A stretch of 64,000 bases of DNA from Lachnospiraceae bacterium AD3010 (GTDB lineage Bacteria; Bacillota; Clostridia; Lachnospirales; Lachnospiraceae), in NCBI GenBank assembly GCA_000622025.1, contig KK211387.1:124001-188000 (forward strand). Direction: 5' to 3'. Shown here one piece after another: positions 8,061-17,997 of the stretch. The notes under the pieces are model-generated. The model was not told the origin of the DNA. It saw nothing but the letters and a program-made list of their open reading frames with translations, and ran no database searches. The stretch's first letter is position 1. Every line of letters begins with the position of its first letter. Both the position numbers and the translations under genes were made by a program.

Positions 8061-10712
8061 ATGAAACCCTTAAAAATAGAATTTCAGGCGTTCGGTCCCT
8101 ATGCGGGACATGAGACAGTGGATTTTGAGGAACTTTTGGAAAACGGACTCTTTCTGATCTTTGGAAAGACAGGAACCGGAAAGACCATGATACTTGATGC
8201 CATGACCCAGGCGCTTTACGGGAAGAGCAGCGGGCATGGCAGGGATGATTTCCAGTCGCTTCGCTGCACGAGCGCTGCTTTTGAGACCCCGACCTTTGTA
8301 AGATTTGAGTTTGAAAATGGCGGGGAATACTACAGCTTTGAGCGGAGACTCAGCAGAAAGAGAAAGAATCTGTCAGCATCTTATAACCTTATGAAAAGGG
8401 ATGAGGAGGGAGCCTGGCAGACGATCCTTGAAAACCCGAAGGAAAAGGATCTGAATGAAAAGGCCGCAGAGCTTGTGGGTCTTCCGTATGAACAGTTCAG
8501 GCAGGTAATAGTTCTTCCCCAGGGCCAGTTTGAAAGGCTTCTCACCTCCTCCTCGGAGGAAAAGGAAAAGATACTGGGAAGTATCTTCGGGGAAGAAAGG
8601 TGGCAGGAGATCGCCTGCCTTTTTTACAGCGAAGCGGAGGAACGGAGGAATCTGCTTAAGGACAGAAAGGATGGCATAGCGGGGAGCCTCCGTGAGGAGG
8701 GTTGTGAAAGCCTTCCGGAGCTTAAAGAGCTTATCGGGGAAAAGACGGAAAGCATAAGGAGGCTTGATAAGGAAGCGGAAAGCCGGGATCCTGATAAGGA
8801 GATCAGACAAAAGCAGGAGCTCCTTACCCTTACAAAGCGTTTTTTAGATCTTCATAAGGCGGAAAAAGCACTTGAAGACATAATGGAGAAAAAGGAAGAG
8901 ATCGAAGCTCTGGAAATAAGGCTTAAGGAGGGGAAGCGGGCCGAGAACGTAAGATCCCTGCTTTCTGTTCTCGGGGAAGCAGAGAAGGATCTGAAAAAAA
9001 GAAAAGAAGAAACGGCCGGTGTCAGGGTCCTTACCGGGAAGAAGAAAGCAGCGGCAGAGGAAGCATCGGCGGCATTAAAGCAGCATCTGGAAAAAGAGGG
9101 AGAGATCGAAGAAAAGAAGAAGCTTCTGATCCGCTATGAGGAAAAACGAAAGGATTATGAAGGACTTGAGGAAGCCGGGAAAAGACTTAAGGCTGCGGAA
9201 AAGCAGAGGAACGAAGCAGAGAAGGAGGAAGGTTTTGCATTAAGTGAATATGAGACCCACGCCGGAAGGACGGAGAAGCTTAAGACAGAATACGAGGCTC
9301 TTGTATCAGAGCATACAGAGCTTTTGAATTCCTATATCTCGGGGATAACCGGGGTGCTGGCAGCGGAGCTTAAGGAGGGTGAGCCCTGCCCGGTATGCGG
9401 CAGCAGGGAGCATCCGAGGAAGGCTTCCGTTTCCGGTGATGCTGTATCAAAGGCAGAGGTTGACAGGGTAAAGAAAGCAAAGGACAGAAAATATAAGGAG
9501 CTCGAAGAAGAGACAGCCTTAAGCGACAGCGCAAAAAGGAGCTTTGAGGACAGGAAAAATAAGCGGGAAAAGGCGGCTAATACTGTAATTGAAGCAGATT
9601 TGTACTACAAGGGCCTAAGAGAAAGCCTTGTGAGCGGTATCGGATCGCTTAAGGAGCTTGTAAAAATAATAAAGGACCTTAATGCCGAAGAGGAGGCATA
9701 CCGGAGAAAAAAGGATGAGCTCTTAAATGGGGAAAAGGAGAGTCTAAAGGCTTATACGGAGATAAAGGCCGCTTTTGAGGCCGCGGTCAGGGAAGAGAAG
9801 AACGCAGAGGATAAGTACCGTAGATCAAAGAACGAAGCGGAGAAGGGCTTAAGGGAGAACGGATTTGACTCCCGGGAAGAAGCTGAAAGTATCCTGCTTT
9901 CCCCGGAGGAAACGGAAAAAATAAGCTCCGAGATCCAGGCCTATTATGCGTCGAAGGAAGCTGCCGCAAATAATCTGAAGGAGTTTAAGGAGGAGCTTCG
10001 GGGAAAAACAGAGCCTGACGAGGAAAAGTGCAGGAAGGAGCTTGATGAAGCCATAGCGGCTAAGAGCGAATATAAAGAAAAAAGGGCGGTCCTTGTATCG
10101 GAGTTAAAAAGGCTTGAGAACAAAATGAAGCTCCTTAAGGAAAAAGGGGAAGGTATAGAAGAGGCCTTAAGGGAAGCTGAGGAGGACTTCATCTTTGCAA
10201 AGAGGCTTAGGGGAGACTCGGGAACCGGACTGCAGAGATACGTTCTCGGGATCATGTTTTCCTCGGTCATCGCTGCCGCAAATTCCATGCTTGAAAAGGT
10301 ACACGGCGGCAGATACCGCCTGTTCCGCACGGATGATAAGGCCCAGGGATCGAATAAGAAGGGGCTGGAACTAAAGGTTTTTGATAAGAACAGCGGAGAA
10401 AAGGAAGGACGCTTTGTGGGAACTCTGTCGGGCGGAGAAAAATTCCTGGTTTCCCTTGCGCTGTCCATCGGAATGTCAATAGTGGCAGGCAGAAGCGGTA
10501 TCAGGATAGAGGCACTCTTTATCGATGAGGGTTTCGGGACTCTGGACAGTGATTCCATCGGGGATGCAATGAATGTGCTCAACAGTGTACAGGAAGCACA
10601 TGGCATTGTGGGAATAATCTCTCATGTTCAGATGCTGGAGGATCAGATACCGGTGAAGCTAAGGATACGGCAGGATGATAAGGGGAGTCATATTGTGAGG
10701 AGTGTGGGTTGA
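8061..10712 (+). CDS. sbcC: Exonuclease subunit SbcC (Rad50-like SMC ATPase)
   Basis: SbcC is the ATPase arm of SbcCD. The 883-residue product shows Walker A (FGKTGTGKTMILDAM), the Q-loop FRQVIVLPQGQFERLL, two long coiled-coil arms around a zinc hook CPVCGSREHP (about residue 447), the ABC signature LSGGEKFLVSLALS, and Walker B FIDEGFGTLD. The order matches Rad50/SbcC. The length is at the short end for SbcC, consistent with shorter coiled-coil arms. It is preceded by RBS-like AAAGGTAA and forms a pair with sbcD. Confidence 0.95.
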   Translation: MKPLKIEFQAFGPYAGHETVDFEELLENGLFLIFGKTGTGKTMILDAMTQALYGKSSGHGRDDFQSLRCTSAAFETPTFVRFEFENGGEYYSFERRLSRKRKNLSASYNLMKRDEEGAWQTILENPKEKDLNEKAAELVGLPYEQFRQVIVLPQGQFERLLTSSSEEKEKILGSIFGEERWQEIACLFYSEAEERRNLLKDRKDGIAGSLREEGCESLPELKELIGEKTESIRRLDKEAESRDPDKEIRQKQELLTLTKRFLDLHKAEKALEDIMEKKEEIEALEIRLKEGKRAENVRSLLSVLGEAEKDLKKRKEETAGVRVLTGKKKAAAEEASAALKQHLEKEGEIEEKKKLLIRYEEKRKDYEGLEEAGKRLKAAEKQRNEAEKEEGFALSEYETHAGRTEKLKTEYEALVSEHTELLNSYISGITGVLAAELKEGEPCPVCGSREHPRKASVSGDAVSKAEVDRVKKAKDRKYKELEEETALSDSAKRSFEDRKNKREKAANTVIEADLYYKGLRESLVSGIGSLKELVKIIKDLNAEEEAYRRKKDELLNGEKESLKAYTEIKAAFEAAVREEKNAEDKYRRSKNEAEKGLRENGFDSREEAESILLSPEETEKISSEIQAYYASKEAAANNLKEFKEELRGKTEPDEEKCRKELDEAIAAKSEYKEKRAVLVSELKRLENKMKLLKEKGEGIEEALREAEEDFIFAKRLRGDSGTGLQRYVLGIMFSSVIAAANSMLEKVHGGRYRLFRTDDKAQGSNKKGLELKVFDKNSGEKEGRFVGTLSGGEKFLVSLALSIGMSIVAGRSGIRIEALFIDEGFGTLDSDSIGDAMNVLNSVQEAHGIVGIISHVQMLEDQIPVKLRIRQDDKGSHIVRSVG

Positions 10713-10750
10713 CAGGTCTGTTATACTTGGGGAAAGTGAAAGAAAAAGAT

Positions 10751-10813
10751 TAAGATTCTTCGGGCTACGCCCTCAGAATGACAAAGAGACAGAATGACAA
10801 AGAGACAGAATGA
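10751..10813. repeat. Dispersed repeat unit plus 16-base tandem
   Basis: A hairpin unit with arms ATTCT/AGAAT around GGGCTACGCCC is followed by tandem copies of AATGACAAAGAGACAG. The ATG at 10810 lies inside this repeat and is not the start of the next gene. Confidence 0.8.
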
Positions 10814-10830
10814 CAAAGGAGATAAATACT

Positions 10831-11412
10831 ATGCTCAGTATATTTAATTTTTCGGATGCTTCACCGGTGGTGCTGGTTATTATGCTCATCATTTCGGTGT
10901 TTCTTTGGATAGAGGGTTACAGGCTGTACAAGCTTGCGGTGTTTTTCCTCGGCTTTATCGCCGGATTTTCCTTAAGTGCCCTGATCCTTCAGGCTGTGCC
11001 TTCCCTGCCGGTGCCCGGGATCGTCATCCAGGTGGTGGTGGGGCTTGCTCTCGGAGCTGCTTCGTTCCTGATACTGAAGCTTGGGCTCTTTATTGCGGCG
11101 GCCTGTGCGGCATTTATTCTGCTCAGTAATCTTCTGCAGTCCCTAGGGATGGCGGGAACAGTAATATCCTTTGCTGCTGCAGTAGTGGCAGGCTTTGTTG
11201 CCACAAAGGTGGACAAGCCGGTCATTATCGTTCTAACCTCCATAGTCGGCGGTTTTGCCATAATAGGGGTGCTTCTGCAGTTAATAAAGGCTCTTCCGTA
11301 TGACACCTCTTTTCTTCCTGCGGAAGGAACCATTGTCTGGCTCATAGTGAAGGTTCTGGTGTCGGCTGTGGGTATAGCAATACAGTTTTCGAAAGTGAAG
11401 GATGAGGACTGA
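10831..11412 (+). CDS. Multi-pass membrane protein of unknown function
   Basis: This 193-residue hydrophobic protein has about six predicted membrane helices separated by very short loops, containing GFIAGFSLSALIL and a repeat-like Gly-rich pattern reminiscent of DUF4203/TMEM198-type proteins. I take ATG 10831 as the start because AAAGGAG lies about 9 bases upstream. The stop overlaps the start of the antiporter gene by one base (TGATG), so the two are translationally coupled, and this may be an accessory factor of the transporter. No enzymatic motif is visible. Confidence 0.7.
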   Translation: MLSIFNFSDASPVVLVIMLIISVFLWIEGYRLYKLAVFFLGFIAGFSLSALILQAVPSLPVPGIVIQVVVGLALGAASFLILKLGLFIAAACAAFILLSNLLQSLGMAGTVISFAAAVVAGFVATKVDKPVIIVLTSIVGGFAIIGVLLQLIKALPYDTSFLPAEGTIVWLIVKVLVSAVGIAIQFSKVKDED

Positions 11413-12584
11413 TGGAAACTCTTGATATTTTAATGGACATGGCGGTGATAATACTTTTCGCCAAGTTTTTTGCACTGCTTGCGAGGAAGTTCCATGCACC
11501 CCAGGTTGCCGGGGAGATAATCGCAGGGATAATCATAGGTCCCACCCTTTTAAACCTTGTACAGACCACGGATTTTTTAAATGAAATGGCGGAGCTCGGG
11601 GTCATACTCCTTATGTTCAGTGCAGGTCTGGAAACAGATCTCGGGGAGCTTAAAAAATCGGGAATAAAGGCAACGCTTATTGCCTGTGCGGGAGTATTCG
11701 TGCCTCTTGTTTGCGGGACCCTTCTTTATATGTGCTTCTATGGCTTCAGCAGCGCAGGCAGTCCGGAATTCATAAAGGCTCTCTTTATCGGAACCATCCT
11801 TACCGCTACCAGTGTAAGCATAACTGTGCAGGTATTAAAGGAACTCGGAAAGATATCAACGGAGCTTGGGATGACCATAATGAGCGCAGCCATCATAGAT
11901 GATGTCGTCGGTATCCTGGTGCTTACTGCGGTCATCGGAATGAAGGATCCTACAAGCAACATTCTTTACGTGGCGGGAAAGACCATTCTCTTTTTTGTGA
12001 TCGCCATCATCGCAGGTATCATTCTCTATCAGATAATGAAGAGGATAGACGAGCGTTATCCCCATACCAGACGTATCCCGATTATTTCCATAGCCATAGC
12101 CTTTATCCTTTCCTATGTGGCGGACAGGTATTTCGGAGTTGCGGATATAACGGGAGCCTTTCTTGCAGGGGTGATCTTAAGCTCCTTAAAGGATTCGGAA
12201 TATATTGAAAGAAGAGTGGATATCAATTCATACACCTTCTTCGGTCCGGTTTTCTTTGCGTCGATCGGTCTGCAGACAAACCTACGTACACTGGATTCCA
12301 CCATACTCGTATTCTCCCTGGCATTCGTGATCGTCGGGATGCTTTCCAAAATATTGGGCTGCGGGGGAATGGGAAGGATACTCGGCTATAAGGGGAAAGA
12401 TGCCCTGAAGGTGGGGGTCGGAATGATGACCAGGGGAGAAGTGGCTCTTATCGTTACGCAGCGAGGCTTAAAGGCCGGCATCATAGGAAGCGAGTACTTT
12501 ACGGCCGTGATCCTTTTAATAGTGATAAGCTCTCTTTTAACACCTCTTTTTCTCAAGGCACTGTTTACGGAAAAACCTGCCTGA
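11412..12584 (+). CDS. Cation:proton antiporter, CPA2 / KefB-like
   Basis: The 390-residue membrane protein has about 12 helices and resembles monovalent cation:proton antiporters of the CPA2 group. Supporting motifs are AGEIIAGIIIGPTLL near the N-terminus, LLMFSAGLETDL, IIDDVVGILVL (the membrane Asp pair) and GMMTRGEVALIV near the C-terminus. It has no C-terminal RCK/TrkA-N domain, unlike full KefB/KefC. The likely role is Na+ or K+/H+ exchange for pH or ion balance. It is coupled to the preceding membrane protein and followed by two hairpins. Confidence 0.87.
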   Translation: METLDILMDMAVIILFAKFFALLARKFHAPQVAGEIIAGIIIGPTLLNLVQTTDFLNEMAELGVILLMFSAGLETDLGELKKSGIKATLIACAGVFVPLVCGTLLYMCFYGFSSAGSPEFIKALFIGTILTATSVSITVQVLKELGKISTELGMTIMSAAIIDDVVGILVLTAVIGMKDPTSNILYVAGKTILFFVIAIIAGIILYQIMKRIDERYPHTRRIPIISIAIAFILSYVADRYFGVADITGAFLAGVILSSLKDSEYIERRVDINSYTFFGPVFFASIGLQTNLRTLDSTILVFSLAFVIVGMLSKILGCGGMGRILGYKGKDALKVGVGMMTRGEVALIVTQRGLKAGIIGSEYFTAVILLIVISSLLTPLFLKALFTEKPA

Positions 12585-12620
12585 AATCCTGCTCCGGATT
12601 TCAGGCTCCCTTCAGAGGGA
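12579..12620 (+). terminator. Probable terminator after the antiporter gene
   Basis: A perfect 11-base stem GCCTGAAATCC / GGATTTCAGGC with a 6-base loop starts within the last codons of the antiporter. It is followed at once by a smaller hairpin TCCCT-TCAG-AGGGA. The T-tract is weak, so termination is likely but not certain. The 200 bases that follow are AT-rich and presumably hold the promoter of the next gene, though I cannot pick a clear one. Confidence 0.55.
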
Positions 12621-12824
12621 ATGTCTTTAGTTCTGAAACGTATCCATAAAGTATTTACATAATTTTTCATTTTTTCTTCATATTCTTTTAATTTTTTCCC
12701 ATAATTTGTAGAAATATCATAAAGATTATGCTATATTTTGTGTGTTGTATTTAAAACCGGTAGACATAATGTGTGTACTATAAATAAAAGGGACGACAAA
12801 AAGCAGTAAACAAGAGGAGAGGTT

Positions 12825-15800
12825 ATGAGAAAACGTTTTAAGTATTTAACAGCTATTATTCTGTCCGCCGCGATGGTTGCAGGAACCGTGAGTCCGCTCT
12901 TCGCGGAGGAAGTCGGTGATACTGCCTCCCTGGAGGAGAGCATAAATATTTCTGAGGAGGGAGACAGCGGTGAGATTGTTGAAGGTGAGAGCGGGAATCC
13001 TGAGGTTCAGGCAGAACCTGAGGAGGCGCTTGAGACCCCGGATGGTGGTCTGGAAGCAGATAACGGAGCATCCGATGAAGTTTCTGATAATGTAGCGGAG
13101 GATCCCGATACACCTGCGGAGCCGGGAGATACTGCAGAGCTTTCCGAGGCCGATGATGCGGATGCTGATGCCGGGCTGGATGAAAAGGTATGGGTTCCGG
13201 GACACTGGGAGGAGAATTATGAATATGTTTACGACGGAACTCTCCATAAGCCCGGAGATTATAATATCTATGATAACTTCGGTGCCGGAAGGGTAACTAA
13301 GGAATATGCAGATGAAAAAACCAAAGAATTATATGGAAAAAAGGAATATGAGATAAACCAGGAGAAAAGAAGTGTTTCATTTGATGCTATCAAAACCGTA
13401 AGTGAGAATTATACCTACAAGTTCAAGCCTGCGAGTGGGGAAAGTGAAAAAAGGCTTGAAATAAATGTAAGAGTAACAAAGAGAGAGGTAACCATCCGAA
13501 GTGCCACATATGCAAAGGCCTATGACGGAAAGCCTCTTTCACAGAATTCCGCACCGGAGCCGAAGGAACCGGAAATAGTAAAGGGCTCCATGGCGGGAAG
13601 CGAAAAGTTTGTTTACGTGTTCAGCGGCATAAATCCGGGAAGTCCGGATAAGGAAACCTCGGTTCCGAATACCTTTATAGCTTCATCAAACGGTGACGCC
13701 ATAGTTGACAACTATAAGACCAGCTATGAATACGGGCACCTGATAGTAAGCCCCTCGAGAAACGGGGCGAACTCCCTTCCGGCTCCCACCGGAGTGAAGG
13801 CAGTGATAGACAATAAGGGAAGGGTAAAGCTCACCTGGAAGAGGGTAAAGTCCTACAAGAGTACCGGAAGAAGAGGCGGAAAGACAAGCTACAAGATCTG
13901 GAGATATAACGGTGACGATACCTGGAGCGTTCTAAGCGAGGCTGTAAGGAAAAAGTCATATATCGATTCCGCAGCCGGGGACAATGAAAGGCTTATTTAT
14001 AAGATCGTTGCCTGCGGCTACGACTCCGCAGGGGTTATGGGTGAGAGTGAGAGCCCGGCCTATGTAAGGGTCACACCGAAAATTGTCGGAGCTTCACCCT
14101 ATGACGGAGTGAAGGCAGTGAATGTGACCTTTATGGGTCTCGGAACAGACAGGGATGAGTATGCCCTTGAGCACTGGAATAAGAAGAGCAAGGGTGTAAG
14201 GGACGAGATCAATGTAAATAAATACAATTCCTCTTTCGGAAAATACGAGGGGAAGAGCCGTACCATCAGCACAAACTGCTACACGGACTTCGGAGGACCG
14301 AATGTTCAGGTGTCGGTAAACAAGGCTACGATAAGGTACAGGGTAAAGGCAAAGGAAGGTACGGTATACGATTACGGAAATAAGGTGCCGGTGCCTGAAA
14401 CAAAGTGGTCAAAGGTGCAGAGCGTAAAAATGATCTCCACAGCACCTGTGCTTCGCGGAGAAAGGAAGACAAAGAACTCTTTTGAACTTAAATGGAATAA
14501 GATAAACAAGGCAAATGCATATCTTCTGGAATGGAGCAAGTCACCCGACTTTTCATCATTTTACGGTGACGCACCGCTCTACTGCAGCAAGGATACGAAA
14601 TCCTCATATTATAATTCCAGGTCATATACCGTTGACGGAGTGGAATTCGGCGTGCCTTACTACTGCAGAGTTACGGCTTTCAAAAAGAGAAAGGGAGAGG
14701 CAGGCTACGGAACGGCTCTCGGAACCTCTGCCGTCCTTGTAGAGTACGGAAGACAGGAAGCAGTAAAGGACCTGAGCGCTGAGTATTACGAGGACGGAAA
14801 CCATAGATGTGATGCCAAGCTCACCTGGAAGGATGACGTGGATAATGTAAGAGGCTACTACGTACAGAGGTGGAGCTATGCGTATAATGAATCCACAAAG
14901 GCCTATGACAAGGAAACAGGGCACGAGGTTCTGAATGATTACAAGATCATATCAAGTAATTACGTTAAAAAGAACGGATCCGAAGTAAGATATGTCAACC
15001 AGAACGGCGAAAAGATCAATAACGGAGAACTGATTAAGTACAGGGTTCAGTCGGTTATCTATTACGGAGCAGGCGCCGGTGAGAATCATGACGGATACGT
15101 ATTCGGTGAACCTTCAGACTTTTACTATATGAATCCTTCAGGCATAAATTACGGTAAGAAGAAGTATACCGTGAAGACCGGCGGGAATCTCACTCCCAAG
15201 ATAAACTTCAAGCCGAAGAAGAAGCCCTTAAAGGCAGATGGTCTGACCCAGTCCGAATTCAAGAATGTCTTCTATATGAATGACAAGCTGGAATTCACCA
15301 TGGAAAGTGACAGCTATACTGCTGATGAGATCAAGAAGTACGTGACCGTGGGAACCTCTTCAGGAAAGCTTAGGGGTATAAAGGGTCACAAGGCGAAGGA
15401 TATAAGGGTCAAGGCTACATCACCCAATGACCCGTCAAATGTATTTGCAACAGCTATTGTCTGTGTCGGAGGTGCAGGTGCGACCTCAGATGCGCCTACG
15501 GAAAAATCCACCACGGATCTCACAGTATGCATAGATCCGGGACATGGCGGCAAGGATGACGGTGCGACAGGAAACGGCATCACCGAGAAAAAAATGAATC
15601 TGACCATCGCAAAGAAGGTTGGATCCTATCTTGAAAAGAAGGGTGCAAAGGTTTATTATACGAGGACGGATGATACCTATGTATCCCTGACGGACAGAAC
15701 GGATATAGCGGATGACAAGGACTGCAATCTCTTTATCAGTATCCACTGTAACTCTTCTGAAAGCTCAGGTTCTAACGGAACAGAGGTTTATTATTCGGTA

Positions 15801-16079
15801 AAGAGTAAATACGCGAAGCACAAGCTTGCGGACGAGATAAGCTCAGCTGTTTCAAAGGCTCTCGGAACCACGAACATAGGTTCAAAGACCCGTTCAGGAA
15901 ACGACGGTGACTATTACTCGGTAATAAGGACCTCCGCTGCTAAGGGAATACCGGGACTGATCGTAGAGCACGCCTTCCTGTCGAATTCCTCGGATGCCGA
16001 GAAGCTTAAGAATGACAGCCTGCTCGACGATATGGCCAAGGCCGAAGCGGAAGCTATATTCAAATTCTGGAACAAGTAA
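12825..16079 (+). CDS. Large secreted N-acetylmuramoyl-L-alanine amidase
   Basis: The 1084-residue secreted protein starts with a signal peptide (MRKRFKYLTAIILSAAMVAG, cleavage near LFAEE), then an acidic Glu/Asp-rich linker (about residues 30-125). Next is an MBG-like beta region (residues 125-300), and at least three fibronectin-III-like repeats (residues 320-760). The C-terminal Amidase_3 domain (from about residue 902) carries the zinc ligands in CIDPGHGG, NGITEKKMNL, ISIHCNS and the catalytic Glu in LIVEHAFLSN. It should cleave the amide between muramic acid and the stem peptide at the cell surface. The RBS is AGAGGAGAGG just upstream. Confidence 0.9.
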   Translation: MRKRFKYLTAIILSAAMVAGTVSPLFAEEVGDTASLEESINISEEGDSGEIVEGESGNPEVQAEPEEALETPDGGLEADNGASDEVSDNVAEDPDTPAEPGDTAELSEADDADADAGLDEKVWVPGHWEENYEYVYDGTLHKPGDYNIYDNFGAGRVTKEYADEKTKELYGKKEYEINQEKRSVSFDAIKTVSENYTYKFKPASGESEKRLEINVRVTKREVTIRSATYAKAYDGKPLSQNSAPEPKEPEIVKGSMAGSEKFVYVFSGINPGSPDKETSVPNTFIASSNGDAIVDNYKTSYEYGHLIVSPSRNGANSLPAPTGVKAVIDNKGRVKLTWKRVKSYKSTGRRGGKTSYKIWRYNGDDTWSVLSEAVRKKSYIDSAAGDNERLIYKIVACGYDSAGVMGESESPAYVRVTPKIVGASPYDGVKAVNVTFMGLGTDRDEYALEHWNKKSKGVRDEINVNKYNSSFGKYEGKSRTISTNCYTDFGGPNVQVSVNKATIRYRVKAKEGTVYDYGNKVPVPETKWSKVQSVKMISTAPVLRGERKTKNSFELKWNKINKANAYLLEWSKSPDFSSFYGDAPLYCSKDTKSSYYNSRSYTVDGVEFGVPYYCRVTAFKKRKGEAGYGTALGTSAVLVEYGRQEAVKDLSAEYYEDGNHRCDAKLTWKDDVDNVRGYYVQRWSYAYNESTKAYDKETGHEVLNDYKIISSNYVKKNGSEVRYVNQNGEKINNGELIKYRVQSVIYYGAGAGENHDGYVFGEPSDFYYMNPSGINYGKKKYTVKTGGNLTPKINFKPKKKPLKADGLTQSEFKNVFYMNDKLEFTMESDSYTADEIKKYVTVGTSSGKLRGIKGHKAKDIRVKATSPNDPSNVFATAIVCVGGAGATSDAPTEKSTTDLTVCIDPGHGGKDDGATGNGITEKKMNLTIAKKVGSYLEKKGAKVYYTRTDDTYVSLTDRTDIADDKDCNLFISIHCNSSESSGSNGTEVYYSVKSKYAKHKLADEISSAVSKALGTTNIGSKTRSGNDGDYYSVIRTSAAKGIPGLIVEHAFLSNSSDAEKLKNDSLLDDMAKAEAEAIFKFWNK

Positions 16080-16084
16080 TTAGC

Positions 16085-16112
16085 CGAAGCTTTTGATCTG
16101 CAGATCAGCTTC
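16085..16112 (+). terminator. Hairpin after the amidase gene
   Basis: The arms GAAGC and GCTTC enclose a GATCTGCAGATC palindrome directly after the stop codon. There is no T-tract, so it may act as a 3'-end stabiliser rather than a true terminator. Confidence 0.4.
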
Positions 16113-16137
16113 CGGGGTAATAGAATGTAACAGCTTA

Positions 16138-16219
16138 TGCTTGTCATCCTGAGCAAAGCGAAGGATCTTTCCCAGGCGATGGGAAGATTCTTCGGGCTAC
16201 GCCATCAGAATGACAAAGA
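16138..16219. repeat. Pair of inverted dispersed repeat units
   Basis: One unit reads GTCATCCTGAGCAAAGCGAAGGATC and the next, in the opposite orientation, reads AGATTCTTCGGGCTACGCC followed by ATCAGAATGAC. Together they make a symmetric structure in the gap before the lipoprotein gene. Confidence 0.85.
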
Positions 16220-16274
16220 TGAAGGATGCTTCTGTTCTTTTCAAGCGGGGACTATCCCATAGAGTAAGAGACGT

Positions 16275-16979
16275 ATGTATAAGAGTAAATTAAGGTTTTT
16301 ATTATTATTGGCAGCCGTGGCGGTACTATTTACCGCCTGCGGCAAAAAAAATGAAAGAACAGCGAAAAGCGGAAGCTCTTCTGAAACAGCTGCAGAAAGC
16401 AGCAAAGAAAGCGATGAAGAAGAGTATGAAGAGCCCGAGATAGAAGAGATAGACCAGGACAGCGCCGATAAATATTTAAGCGAAAAACTGGATCAGCTTG
16501 ACTGCAGGGCGGTTTTCAGCGAATATACAGAGGTGGACGGGGTTGACGTTTACCTCTATTCTGTAGTAAATAAAAAGGAAGAGGAGCTCGACCAGATGCT
16601 TGCTGTCAATGCCGTATCGGGCGAGGTGATGGTCTACGACTATGATAAGGACAAGCTCCTGCCCTTTGACAGATTTGAGTACTATGTGGATGACGGACAA
16701 AGTGAAGTCAGCTGGGACTCAAAGTACTATCTGGATCCGAGGACAGTGGAGCTCTTACCTGCGGACGATAACAGCTTTGAATTCACCATAAAAAAGAACG
16801 GTGACAGTAAGATCGAGCTGGAAGGCGTCGCTTCGGTTGACGGAAGCAAAAAGAACGAAGCAGTCTACGAAGACGAAAAAGTATCTCTGACCTTTGTAAA
16901 TAAGGGTGACACGCTTGAGATCAGAGATAACGGCAATATCAGCGGAATTGCCGGGATTTACAGCAGACAGGAGAAATAA
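16275..16979 (+). CDS. Lipoprotein of unknown function
   Basis: The 234-residue protein has a lipoprotein signal (LLLLAAVAVLFTACGKK, Cys near residue 22), a Ser/Glu-rich linker, then an acidic domain with no family I recognise. It should be anchored to the outer face of the membrane. The next gene, a secreted hydrolase, begins 7 bases after its stop, so the two are co-transcribed. The RBS at the ATG is weak. Confidence 0.7.
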   Translation: MYKSKLRFLLLLAAVAVLFTACGKKNERTAKSGSSSETAAESSKESDEEEYEEPEIEEIDQDSADKYLSEKLDQLDCRAVFSEYTEVDGVDVYLYSVVNKKEEELDQMLAVNAVSGEVMVYDYDKDKLLPFDRFEYYVDDGQSEVSWDSKYYLDPRTVELLPADDNSFEFTIKKNGDSKIELEGVASVDGSKKNEAVYEDEKVSLTFVNKGDTLEIRDNGNISGIAGIYSRQEK

Positions 16980-16986
16980 GGTTTAT

Positions 16987-17988
16987 ATGAAGATATTAAA
17001 GAAGATACTGGCGGTTGTACTCACGGCTGCAGTCCTTACGGGGGCATCAAATGCAGCCGGACTTAATATGGAAACAGCCAAGGCGGCTCCCTCGGGCTTA
17101 AAGGGTGTCTGGTTTTCCTTCCTTGACTGGCAGATGTATTTAAAAGGCAAGGATCAGGGCAGCTTTGATTCCGCCTTTTCATCGGTTTGCGATACCACGC
17201 TTTCGCATGGCTTAAACACGATATTTGTCCACGTAAGGAGCCATAATGATGCGGTGTATCCTTCTCAGATCTACCCCTGGAGCAGCCAGATGCTGAACGG
17301 ATCCGATCCGGGCTACGATCCCTTAAAGGATATGGTGGATATAGCACATTCAAAGGGACTAAGCATCCATGCCTGGATAAATCCCTACGGCTTCAGGAAC
17401 GGCGCGATATCTGCAAATCCCCAGCTTTCCAATACGGCAAACGTAGTCGCGGGAGTGCAGGAGATCGTTTCGAATTATGCGGTTGACGGGATACATTTTG
17501 ATGACTACTTCCCTCCCATCGGAAAGGGAGAGGTTAATTCAATGGTGAGCCAGGTTCATGGCGTATGTGCGGGAGCAGGAAAGCTTTTCGGCATTTCACC
17601 CCAGGGAAACTTAAGTAATCTCCGCGCATCCTCGGCAGATGTGGATACCTGGCTTTCAAGCGGAGGATATGTGGATTATCTGGTGCCTCAGATTTACTGG
17701 TCGGATAACTACGGCGCAGGCGGGAATGTTACCATGTTCTCGGATCGTGTGGCCAAATTTAAGTCAATAGATTCAGCAGGGGTTACTCTTTATGTCGGGC
17801 TTGCAGCATACAAGGCGGGGCAGCCTGTGGGCGGAGATCCGGGATGGAGCTCCTCATCCACAAATCTTGCAGGTCAGATAGACAAGGCTTATTCAAACGG
17901 CTACAGCGGTTATGTACTGTACCGTTACAGCACCTTATTAAGCGGCGCTGCCCAGGCTGAGCTCAGTGCACTTCAGGCAAAAGGATAA
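16987..17988 (+). CDS. Secreted GHL10-like (DUF187) family glycoside hydrolase
   Basis: The 333-residue secreted protein has a signal peptide (MKILKKILAVVLTAAVLTG, Ala-rich cleavage region) and a TIM-barrel-like domain of the glycosyl-hydrolase-like 10 family. Supporting segments are GVWFSFLDW, NTIFVHVRSHNDAVYPS, IHAWINPYGFRNG, YAVDGIHFDDYF and the late VPQIYWSDNYG. Members are thought to act on cell-wall or surface polysaccharide. I start at ATG 16987 because it opens the signal peptide and has AAGG just upstream. Confidence 0.85.
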   Translation: MKILKKILAVVLTAAVLTGASNAAGLNMETAKAAPSGLKGVWFSFLDWQMYLKGKDQGSFDSAFSSVCDTTLSHGLNTIFVHVRSHNDAVYPSQIYPWSSQMLNGSDPGYDPLKDMVDIAHSKGLSIHAWINPYGFRNGAISANPQLSNTANVVAGVQEIVSNYAVDGIHFDDYFPPIGKGEVNSMVSQVHGVCAGAGKLFGISPQGNLSNLRASSADVDTWLSSGGYVDYLVPQIYWSDNYGAGGNVTMFSDRVAKFKSIDSAGVTLYVGLAAYKAGQPVGGDPGWSSSSTNLAGQIDKAYSNGYSGYVLYRYSTLLSGAAQAELSALQAKG

Positions 17989-17997
17989 AGACAGATC

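Noticed and set aside
12585-12824. Promoter of the large amidase gene
   Set aside because: Several AT-rich hexamer pairs are possible but none stands out with correct spacing.
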